From contig JANTQA010000063.1 in assembly GCA_027625915.1 (NCBI GenBank), forward strand, positions 5,537,501-5,601,500: a stretch of 64,000 bases of DNA. The letters are read 5' to 3'. Numbering within the stretch: the stretch's first letter is position 1; each line of letters starts with the position of its first letter. This document shows, in pieces, positions 45,736 through 55,739 of this stretch. A program made the translations under genes and the position numbers. The DNA comes from Anaeramoeba flamelloides (Eukaryota; Metamonada; Anaeramoebidae). Below the pieces are notes generated by a model. That model was not told the DNA's origin. It did not search any database and saw nothing but the letters and a program-made list of their open reading frames with translations.

Positions 45736-46428
45736 ATGACTGGAGAAAGAAAAAGAAGATATAATACAAAAACAAAAACTAGCAACAACAATAAAGTAAG
45801 ACGCCGAATTGTCCGATCAAACAACAGTACCAAAGCAAAATCCAATCCACAAATAAATGGAACAGAGCAACTTGTTAACCAACAACAAAAAAAAAAATTG
45901 ATTCGTAAGGAAAGGAACAGAATCAATGCAAGAAGATTCCGTGAACGAAAAAAGGTCTATGTCGAAACACTTGAACAAGAAACAAAAACACTCAAGACAG
46001 AAAACTTTTCATTAACAGACAAACTTAATAAAGTCCAACAGGAAAATTTGCTTCTCCGCAAGCAAATCGAGCAATTAAAAAGAGACACAGAAAACGAGAA
46101 AGAATCAGAAGAACAAAAAAAGACAAGCAACACAATAATCAATCAAATTGAATCCAATAAAGAACCTGTAAAAGAAAACAACCAAGTAAACAACGATAAT
46201 GACAATCTCGTCAGTGACCTTAGCTCTCCTGTCGACAATGAATTCTACGATCCGTTTCCTTCTTCTTTCCAAAAAGATGAAGCTTTTGACTTCCCCTTCA
46301 GTGAGAATTCACAAAACAGTAACCAACAAAACCAATTTAGCGATTGGGCAAATGAATTAGAGTCCTCAAGTGTTTCCAAATCAGAAATCAACGATCCAAA
46401 TTTGTTTGGTCTCCAATTTTTCCTCTAA
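45736..46428 (+). CDS. bZIP transcription factor
   Basis: A 230-residue single-exon protein. The start is the ATG at 45736 (MTGERKRR); the codon three positions upstream is TTG and is not needed. Residues about 53-74 form the DNA-contacting basic region (KKKLIRKERNRINARRFRER) with the invariant Asn and Arg spaced as in bZIP proteins. A leucine zipper of about five heptads follows (VETLEQETKTL, ENFSLTDKL, QENLLLRKQIEQL). The C-terminal third is acidic with phenylalanines (DPFPSSFQKDEAFDFPF), which would suit an activation domain; this is an inference. Partners and targets are unknown. An AATAAA lies about 210 bp after the TAA stop. Confidence 0.9.
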   Translation: MTGERKRRYNTKTKTSNNNKVRRRIVRSNNSTKAKSNPQINGTEQLVNQQQKKKLIRKERNRINARRFRERKKVYVETLEQETKTLKTENFSLTDKLNKVQQENLLLRKQIEQLKRDTENEKESEEQKKTSNTIINQIESNKEPVKENNQVNNDNDNLVSDLSSPVDNEFYDPFPSSFQKDEAFDFPFSENSQNSNQQNQFSDWANELESSSVSKSEINDPNLFGLQFFL

Positions 46429-47586
46429 AAAATTTCTTTTTTTTCTTTATTTTCTTTTTTTGTACACTTTTTTTTTTGGATTTTCTTTTTTGTCTTTTTT
46501 TTTTTTTTTTTTTCGTTTAGATTTTCCTTTGATAACAATTGGTTCTTTGAAAAGATCCAACAAACAACACAAAACAATACACCTTTGTTTTAATTTTTCT
46601 TTTCTTTCTTTATTATTTTCTTTGAGAAGGAGAAACAAAATAAAGTAGGTGGTGTTGATTTTTCAATTGCTCACTTGCTTTTTTTTTTTTTTGAAAATAT
46701 TTATTTTTTTGTAAAAAGATAATAATATTTCACTTTTGGTTTTTTAATGAAGAATCCAAACCAAAAGTCAACAAAATAAATTAATTAAATTTTCCAAAAA
46801 ATTTTTTTTATTCTTTTTCACTTTTATTTTCTTTTCCTAAAATTTTTTTGTTTTTGACATCCAAAAACTATTTTTAAAATATTTCAAAGTGTTAAAAAGA
46901 ATCAACAGTTCAGATTTCTGTTAAACAAACCAATTCTTTTCTGTTGAATTTTTTACTAACAGGGATGAGAATTTTTCTTTTAAGGGACTAGTCTATATTA
47001 CATGTTTTTTAGGTAAATTTAATAGAGATTTAGAATTTTTTTTGCCAATTACTTAGATTTCAAATCAAAGTGAAAAACTTCTTAGTATATTAATGAAATC
47101 TTGCTAAATGACATTCATTAAATTTTGTTATTGTTTTTATATAAATAAAAACTTTTTGCATTTTTTCACTTTTTTGAAAGTTGCTTTTTTTCAACTTTTT
47201 GCAAAAATAAAAAAAATAAAAAAAAATATGAACAAGAAAGGAAAACCTTGTTATGGTTGTGTGAGACGGACAAAAAATAGTTTGAAAAATAAACCTGAAA
47301 GGGTTTTTTTGCATTTGCATGAAAAAACAGTTTGATTCAAATTAAAATATACAATATATGCTTTACTCTGAATAAAAGATTTTCTTTCTTTTCTTGTACC
47401 ATTCTTTTTTTTCATGAATCTACTTTTTGAGTTTACACTCTTTTGTTTTTGTTGAATTTGAAGTTTTTTTAAGTATTCCCAAATTACCATCCCAAAAGTT
47501 TTTGTCAGAGTCAAAAAAAATCAAAGAAAAGAACAAGAACTATTTTTTAAAAAAGTAATTATTGATAAAACAAATTGGGTTCTTTA

Positions 47587-47783
47587 CAGTCAGTGTCACT
47601 TTTAAGGCACAAACATTCAACGAAATTTAAGGCACAATAAAAATCTCAAATTAAAGCACAAAATTCAAATTCTAGTAAAATAAATTGTAAAAAAATAAAA
47701 TTCCAAATTTTGTGCCTTAATTTGAGATTTTTTTGTGCCTTAAATTTTGTTGAAAGTTTGTGCCTTAAAAGTGAAACTGACTG
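47587..47783. mobile_element. Hairpin MITE copy 1 (197 bp), TA-flanked, CAGT termini
   Basis: Starts CAGTCAGTGTCACTTTTAAG after TA (47585..47586) and ends CTTAAAAGTGAAACTGACTG before TA (47784..47785). The arms are inverted repeats of about 85 bp with the word AAGGCACAA recurring inside. TA duplication and CAGT ends are the signature of Tc1/mariner-type MITEs. Confidence 0.88.
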
Positions 47784-48319
47784 TATACATTCAAGTTGGA
47801 TGAATAGAAGTGAAGGAGAAAATATTCACCAGTTTTAAATTATTTTTTCGTTTTTAAAAATGAGAATAAATATTATTTTTGAGAAAATAATTAAATCCAA
47901 AATTAATCAAAAAATTCTCATCCGTTAAAGATCTTTTTTCAAAAAAATATTTTTAAAAGTCACTTTTTTTGGCAGAATTGTAAAATTTTAAAAAAACAAG
48001 AACAAAAAGTTCTAACATTGAAAAAACCTGTCTATTTTCAATTCTAAACATATTTCAAGATAAGGTTTCCTTATTTAGTTATTGGACAAAAAAAAATTAA
48101 TTTAGACTAGTCCCTTAAAAAAATTTAGAAGTACTTTATGCTTTTAACTTTTTTTGAATTTGATTTAAGGGAAATTTAACTCTTATTATTTTTTTCTAAA
48201 GGTAGTAGAGTGATTTCTTAGATAGAATACTATTAAACCCGATATAAAAAACTTCTTTTTGTCACCTTTAGAGAGATGAGTTAATGTAGTCAATATAAAG
48301 CGTACAAAAAAAATTTAAT

Positions 48320-48535
48320 TCATGTTTCAAAATAAAAAGTGTGTTTTTTTGTTATAGAATGCCTATACATCAACCGATCAAAGAAACTAATAATAAAACC
48401 TAAATAAATATTGAATGGGTTTCTTAAAGTTCTATTATTTAAAAAGAAATTATAAAAATGTATGATCAAATTGCTAAATTTATCTCAAAAAAAAGAGTAA
48501 ATTTAGATAAAAATTTTTAATCATCTAAGAAAAAA
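48320..48535 (+). repeat. Three-copy dispersed repeat, copy 3
   Basis: Same family as 22690..22920 and inverted 8340..8570. Shared words include AAAGTTCTATTATTTA and GATCAAATTG near AAAAGAGTAAATTT. Confidence 0.55.
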
Positions 48536-48859
48536 TGGTTTTATAAATACTAAAGTGAAATAATGGCAATTTTTTTATTTATTGAAAAGGTGGAGTAATT
48601 AAAACATAATTTATCAAATAAAAAAAAGATGAAAAATGAAAAAAAATATATAATAAAAAATTGTAAAATATCATTTGCATGACAAAGTTATAAATGCTTC
48701 CACTATCGTTATGTTTTTTTTTTTTAATTTAAGAACTGGGTATTATCAAAGATTGTTTATTCATTATTTTTTGCAATAATTGAGAAAGTACCTTTAAGTT
48801 TTCTTGATTTTTCTATTTATGTTGAGAATAAAATAGAAACCTTAAGAAAATCGCCTTTA

Positions 48860-49150
48860 GCTTTTACAGGATTTAAAAGAATAGATTACAATCAAACATT
48901 TTAACAAATTCTTTTGAATTTCAGAAAAGTAATGAACTTGACAGTACTCAGTGACACTTGAAGACACGTCACTAGAATTCACAGGAGGAGCAAAAACCCT
49001 TTAGAAAGATTATCAATAATAATTAAAAATTCAACAATCTGTGGTTAATAATTGGTATTCCACTGTCTATATTTTTTTTTTTAATTTAAAAGAATAGAGT
49101 ATAATCCTTGATTTTACTAAATTCTTTTAAATTAAAAAAAAACCTAGATA
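48860..49150. repeat. Foldback-cluster words (family of 9.7 and 20 kb)
   Basis: TTTAAAAGAATAGA...ATTCTTTTGAATTT and TTTAAAAGAATAGAGTATAA...ATTCTTTTAAATT are short hairpins like those at 9640..9730 and 19690..20400, followed by AAAAAAACCTAG. Confidence 0.5.
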
Positions 49151-49205
49151 CTACCTCTCAGAATGGTGAACTTGGTAACCAAATTTATATTTATATTTAT
49201 ATATA

Positions 49206-49403
49206 CAATCAGTTTCACTTTTAAGGCACAAACTTTCTACGAAATTTAAGGCACAATAAAAATCTTAAATTAAAGCACAAAATTCAAATTCTAGTAAAAA
49301 TAAATTGTAAAAAAAAAAATTCCAAATTTTGTGCCTTAATTTGAGATTTTTTTGTGCCTTAAATTTTGTTGAAAGTTTGTGCCTTAAAAGTGAAACTGAT
49401 TGT
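49206..49403. mobile_element. Hairpin MITE copy 2 (198 bp), TA-flanked
   Basis: Starts CAATCAGTTTCACTTTTAAG after TA and ends CTTAAAAGTGAAACTGATTG before TA. The interior is nearly identical to the 47587..47783 copy. Both ends carry the same A variant at the third base, so the two arms still match each other. Confidence 0.88.
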
Positions 49404-49979
49404 ATATATATTTACTATTGCAATATTTTTTGTTTTCAATTTTTTCTTATTGTTTTTACATTTATTACCTAAAGTTTCTAACCATAAGATTTTGTGTAGA
49501 AAAATTCTTGACAAGAAGAATAAATTCCATAATTTTGAATGATCATATTGTTTACTCTTGAAATTAAAAGGCCTTGTCGAGGACAGTAATATGAGAATAA
49601 TTAGTAAATGGTTGAAACTGTGAGCATGAAGGTGGTATATTTTTGAGAAAAATATTACAAACAATCCATTTCTATTATTAGATTTGGATTATATATCGAC
49701 TAATTGGTGTCAAATTAGTGGTGTTAAGGACCTATTTGTAATCTCGATTAAAAACAGCAGAGTGGCTATTAATTCTCTTCAGAAAAAACAAAAGAATTTG
49801 AATTTATGGAAAATGAAAAAATGGTAATTTATATTTCATAAATTAGTATTATACTTTTCGGTTTTTACCAATTCATTGGCGAATATAAAAATAAAAAAAA
49901 AATTTAATGACTGAAATAATTAAAAATCTATTTTTTAAAATCACTGTAAAAATTAAAAATACTAAAAGAATTAATCTGC

Positions 49980-51522
49980 TTATTTTCTTCTGAACCTTCC
50001 CTTCTTTGAAAAATCTGGGAAAACTATTGGGCATTTTAATTTAACTTGTACTGAACCAGAAACATCACGGTTATTTTGGAATTGTTCGAGCATATTTGCC
50101 TTTTTGGTAACACAACCCAAGTCTCTAAAATAATCCCTGCTTGTTGTATAATCTAGCTTTAAAGCTCTTTCAAATGGATCTGGATCAAGAACAAAACCGT
50201 GAGCAATTAAACTTAGAACACAACAGTAGGAAATTAATTTCTGTTCTAAATCTTTAGGTATGAGCACTTTCCTTCGATTATTTTCTTTGATTGTCTGAGA
50301 GAAATTTTTAATTATATATTCCGCGATTGATTTGGTCGTTTTTAAATGTTCTGCAACCTTTTTAGAATTAAAAAGCATTCGTCTAGGGCAACTTCTAAAT
50401 CTGATTAGTAATTGTAATTTTAATAAACACTTCAATTTTTTGGCAATTTTTTTTTTCATTTTTTTTAAAATTTCATCTTCGTCATCATCATCATCATCAT
50501 CATCTTCATTATTGTCATCGTAATCATCATTTAATACATCTTCGTCATCTTCGCCCTCTTCTCTCTTCTCTTCTTTTTCATTTTCTTTTTCCTTTTCATC
50601 TTCCTCGGATTCGAAATCTAATTCGTGGTCATCTGATTGTTCATTATTATCCAATAAATTACTTTTACCCAAAATTGTCGAGTCTAATTGGTTTGTGGAT
50701 TGTTTATGCTTTATCAAAAGTCTTTTCCAGATCTGTGCCAATTTGGACATTCGGGTTAAAACATATTCGTCAAATACACCACTTTCTTTGAGTTTTTCAA
50801 ATTTTTCGGGGTTTTGAATTGCACCAACAAATGGTTTAACATTTAGGGCCTTCCATAAGAAACTTCCAACAACTTCCTTAGCCTTATAGGCATCCTTTGG
50901 CACCTCTGCGTCCATGTGGACTGGGGGAATCAATCTTAGAGAGATCTTCTGATTGGGGATATTTATTTGATCAGCCTTTTCTTCAAAAATTTTCTCTAAA
51001 TAACCAGCTGACAGAATACGCTCACTTGTAACCTTTGATTGCTCATTTGTTTGTAAACGTCGCTTATGCTTCCTCGACCCAAAATCGCGGATTAATTGGC
51101 GTGTACTATTTCTTGTTGATTCACTTTCCTTCGAATTTAAATTAGATTCCTCTAATTTCTTTAATGTGCTTAATCTTAATCGTGGAATATCCTGTTGCAT
51201 CGTGACCAGATTTGAAATGGGATAAATTAAAACCCTTTGATCTCTTCTAATCCCAATATAATATTTGTCATAACGAAGCGAGCCTAATCCTCTGCTATTA
51301 GTAGTCGACGTTGTGCCAATATGATCTACCCATTTAGTCGATGCACGTACTGCATAATTTGGCCTTTTGCGCTTTCTTGGCTGCGAATATAATGTTAAAT
51401 CAGGTTGGTTTTGTTCAAATACCTTGGGAACGCCCACAGGAAAATGTAACAGATAGGGATCCAATGTACTTGAGGTATGGAAACTTTTTGGAACAGATAT
51501 TGTTACATGATTCTCATCATTT
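49980..51522 (-). CDS. RNA polymerase I subunit A49 (RPA49/POLR1E), 5' exon not found
   Basis: Part of the A49-A34.5 heterodimer that aids Pol I initiation and elongation on rRNA genes. Diagnostic matches are an N-terminal dimerisation region (LTLYSQPRKRKRPNY, KYYIGIRRDQRVLIYPISNL), the family motif LIRDFGSRKHKRRLQ, LIPPVHMDAEVPKDAYK, and a C-terminal tandem winged-helix part (KDLEQKLISYCCVLSLIAHG, DYFRDLGC, KLKCPIVFPDFSKKG). A highly acidic Glu/Asp stretch lies between them. The frame is open upstream of 51464 through VTISVPKSFHTSS to an acceptor-like AAAAG ending at 51523, with no in-frame ATG, so a short first exon must lie further upstream; GATGAG at 51513 is an alternative acceptor. Stop is TAA. 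Confidence 0.85.
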
Positions 51523-54500
51523 CTTTTAATTTTTTAAGATTATTGTTTTAGATTTATTTTTTTTTTTTTATTACAAAAAGACAATAATTAAATATTTTAA
51601 TATTTTATGAATGTTTTTTTTAATTTTTTTATACTATGTTACAATTTTTACTTTTGGTAAAAAAAAAAAAAAAAAAAAAATTATCAATCTTTTTCACTTT
51701 AAAAAAAAAAATTTGATAAAATAAAAATATAGAATGTTCTTGAAATTAGAAGTTAAATTAAAGCCTAAAGTAGATTTTTTTTTCAAAAGCAATGATATAT
51801 AAAATATTTGTAATTATTAAACCTTTATTATAAATATTTTTTATCTTGAATTTATTTGTTCTTATCATTGTATTTATATATTTTTATATCATAAAAATGA
51901 AGGAAACCACAATTAAGAGAATACATTTTCATGTCATAAATAATTAATAAATTTCCTATACGAGAATCATGGAATGTGATATTTATGATCAAGTGGTGTA
52001 TTATGAAGCAACAATTGATTATGTTGTTTTTCTAATTTGGTTTTTTTTTTTATAATAATAATTTTCGTAGAAATGTATTAATATACGGTAATAAGGATTT
52101 ATTGATATGGGTTGGATAGGGAACTATCCAATCTGGTAAAGAGAGAATTTTGAAGTGACTAAATTTGAGACTTCCAATTCAAAGAGTATCTAAAGATACA
52201 ATATACGGTAATAATTTTTTTTTTTTGAAAGAATTTGTTTTAATGAATATACACATCTAAATTTGATTAGAATATTGTTAAACCCAACTCCTGATTCACT
52301 ATTTTGGTTCAACAAACCTCCCTGAATCTTTTGATAAAAATTGAAAAAAAAAATAAAAATATTTTCAACATTTTTTTTTAGTTTCTAAAATCAAAATAAT
52401 TTAAAGATCAGTCAAAAGAGGGGTGAATCTATAACTTGGTTTTTCTAGGGATTTGAACAAATAAAGAAAAGCTCTTTATTTTTTTGTACAAATTGGAAAT
52501 TTCATTTGAATTTTTACTTGAAAAAATACAACTTCCTTTTTTTCTGTGCCGAGTGGGACACACACTATCAAAATAAAACAATTTTTAAATCCAAAATTGA
52601 AATTAAACTATTCTTTCTATGATTTGAGAAATTAAATTTCTCTTTTTTGTTATTTCCTTCAATTAAAAAAAGATAAAATCTAATTACTACCAAACATTCA
52701 AGTTATAAATATTTTTCTTTCTGGCGTGTATTTGTAATTTTTAAAACTCAATTTGGTAATAAATAATCCCAAAAAGTCAATCTCATGAATGAAAATGAGT
52801 ATCAAATCCCTGATTTCTATTGAAGATTTAATTTTTTATTGAAAATTTCACTCCAAAAAAAGCAATTAAATACTGTTTTCCAGTTTTACTCTAAACCAAA
52901 TAATGTTTTATCATTTAGAATTTGAAATTGTAAAGGTGGTTTTCTAAAAAATTATACCAGAAAAAAATAAATACCTTCTTGTGTTTCGTAAAATTTTGTA
53001 GTATTTCAAGGCATTTCGTTTTTTTATTACAAATCTATTTTAGATAACTCTCTCTTATGATCAAAAAACCGAGTACCTAAACTTTTTTAACCTTGTTTAA
53101 TTCAAATTTCAATAAGTAATCTTCATTCAATTCCAAATTAATAGATTTTTAATTATGTTTTCACAATAATCAAAAATTTTTTGAGTTTATTCTCTTTGGG
53201 TATTGTTTTTTTCTTTATTAGTTTATGATTAACATTTCCCTTTCAATTATTAATATTCGCATAAGAGTCAATATTATTTTTTGGTGTCGATTACTGGAAA
53301 TTTGAAAAAATAAAAAATACAGAAATTGTAGCGAAAGACATATAATTATAATTTGAAAATACATTTAATTGATTTTCTTCAATTAAAATAAAATTTTGTT
53401 AAAGATCAAGTTATTTTTTTTTTAATTTTTAAATTTGTTCTTTTTTTTTTTGTAAAATACATAATATAACTAACAATAATAATATGAAAAGATTAAATTT
53501 TTTTTTTTTTTCCAGTATTAAAGATTTCGTTTCTATTTATGGTGTTGTAAACAATTCAATACTTTTTTTAATTTTATTTATGTTTCTTTTCGAAATTATG
53601 AATTAATCCTTCTTGAATAAACAAGTTTGAATAATTTGATGAAAAAAAAACAATAAATAAAAAATAAAAAAAACTTTTTCAACCAAATTGACATCCTGAA
53701 TACAAGTGCAAAATCGAGGTCTTAATTTTTATATTTTTTTGAATAAATATGTTTTTTTTTAAAAAAAAAAATGTTAAAGATTCATTTTTCAATGAGCTAT
53801 TGTACGAATTTAAAATTTGAATTCATTGTCAAATTAATAAATTTCGAATTTAAAACTGAAATTACAATTAAATGATACTTGGTGTATTTTTAAGAATATA
53901 TAAATTTTGATAGTATAATGGTTTAAAAAATAAAAACTAGTTCGTGTTACCTTGCAACCATTTTTAATTATAAACCTTAAGAGAATCACAGAAATCACAT
54001 AAACCTGAAAATTAAAAAGTAATTTCAATTAAAAGAAGAAACAAATCAGCTTCCAAGTATAAACCCTTCTTTTATTATCAACCAAAATGTTTCAAATCGG
54101 CTTTTTTATCAAAATTGGATGTGTTGTTTTGGAGATCTCAAAAATAGTTAAATTATTTTCATATAAATATTTGCAAAGGATTAAACAATGAAAAATATTT
54201 TTAAAGAAAAAACAAGTATTACCAATACTTTTCTTGTTTTGAATTCTTTATTTTATCTTAAATATCTCCTAATTTTTTTCTTTTCTTAATTGATCTAACT
54301 TGTGATTGTCTGGTTTCTGCGATTTCTGCGATTTCTGCGATTTCTGTGATTTCTGTGATTTCTGTGATTTGATTGTTTTCTGTGATTCTCTTTATGGTTT
54401 ATAATTAAAAATGGTGTTGAACTTTTTTCCACGCTTTGCTTTTTTTCCGCATTAAGAAAACCGTGTCAAAAAAAAGCTTTTAAGATAGATCTGAAAATAG

Positions 54501-55739
54501 GTTTTGATTCAATTCTATCGATGTTTGAGTGGTATTTTTTATAAATTCTCTTTTCTTCACTTTTTGAAGACACTAAATAGTAGGCTATTTCAAAAGATTG
54601 AGTATGAAAAGAAACGTTTCTGTTTGTAAATCAACAGAGAATCAAAAATTTGAGGAATGTATTTTTGACTTTAATTTAAAGAAGCGATTTTCAAAAAAGT
54701 CAAGTGAAATGGAAACTAGTTACCAAACAAACTAATAAAAAAAATTATTTTTTTTTTTAATTTGATGTTACGTAATTTTGTTTGTTGTGTAATTTTGTTT
54801 AATCTTAATTAAGAGTGGTGAATTGAATTAAAACAAAATGACGAAAAAGTATGTATTTTTTTGTTTTTTGATTTCTTTTTTTTGAAAAAAAGGATCGAAT
54901 CTTGGAAAAGTGAAGGATAAAACGAACAAAACAAATTAATTCACCACAAATAGATTTTGTAGTTTTTGATTTTTAGTTGTAAATTCTTCAGTATCAATTT
55001 TGAATCAAAATTGAAAAAAAAAGAAAAAGAAAAGAAAAAAAAACAAAGAAAAGAAAAAAAAACAAAGAAAAAATTTACTTTGTTTTGTTTGTGTTCGACA
55101 TTTTTTCAAATCGCCAATAAAAGATTTTTTTAAAAAAAATGTTTTTTTCAGAAAAGTCAAAAATTGTATGATCCCAAAAACAAAACACTTGAAAGATAAT
55201 ACCACCACTAAATTGTTGACTTGTGTTTTGAACCAACTTTAAATGGTTGTAGCTAACCTATTTTCCCTTTTTTTGATAGCAAATTGCTCTTTATTTGATT
55301 TTACCATTTTAGCATTTTGAAATAAAATGTAAATAAATATTTGGTACATTTTTTTTTGATATGAACAGGAGATAAGGATCTCGTTCAAAAACACACTGTA
55401 AGTAACAGAGTTAGTCTTGAAGTTTTTTGAGTGATATTTTGATGGGCTTTAAAACATAAGAAAATTGGGCATTTTCAGACTAAAAAATAGTTTACAGTGT
55501 TTGTAACAAGATAATCCCATAAAAATCCTTATTTTAACAGATTGAGACTTTCACTCAAAAAAAAAAGAAAATCTCTTAAATCTATTAACTTGAATAGGAA
55601 ACTTCAATGGTTCCAGATAAATCAAACTTGTCTTTGAAACATTATAAATTAGATTGTTCTTCCTCTGGTTTTAAAATAAAAAACAATCAATCAAGAACAC
55701 AATATTTCATTTTTTGTTCTTTGTAAAATTCTTCAATCA
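51523..55739. other. 4.2 kb intergenic region between A49 and Rpn10
   Basis: Divergent promoter interval and the likely home of the missing A49 first exon. Includes a run of about 20 A near 51661, an exactly repeated word AATATACGGTAATAA (about 52080 and 52200), a 9-bp tandem array at 54317..54371 and one copy of an inverted duplication (54110..54440). The frames at 53834..54028 and 55005..55208 show no domain. Confidence 0.5.
54110..54440 (+). repeat. Repeat with 9-bp tandem array, inverted duplicate of 56425..56875
   Basis: Contains GATTAAACAATGAAAAATAT, TTACCAATACTTTTCTTGTT and six or so TTCTGCGAT/TTCTGTGAT units (54317..54371), then TTATAATTAAAAATGGTGTTGAAC. All occur inverted at 56425..56875, which has an extra block of about 200 bp between the first two words. 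A diverged partial relative lies near 53930..54010. Confidence 0.7.

Larger units (their letters stand above)
46429..49979. other. 3.5 kb convergent intergenic region
   Basis: Lies between the 3' ends of the bZIP and A49 genes. Contains T-rich DNA just after the bZIP stop, two MITE copies (47587..47783, 49206..49403), a repeat copy (48320..48535) and foldback words near 48860..49150. The frames at 47090..47514 and 49359..49664 are low-complexity or overlap the MITEs. Confidence 0.5.

Noticed and set aside
49980-51464. Identity as Pol III subunit RPC5 rather than A49
   Set aside because: The FGSRKHKRRLQ motif, the PPVHMDAEVPKDAYK motif and the C-terminal winged-helix match fit A49; the RPC5 similarity was superficial.
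54317-54371. Regular short repeats as a CRISPR-like array
   Set aside because: Units are 9 bp with no spacers and the genome is eukaryotic; this is a simple tandem repeat.
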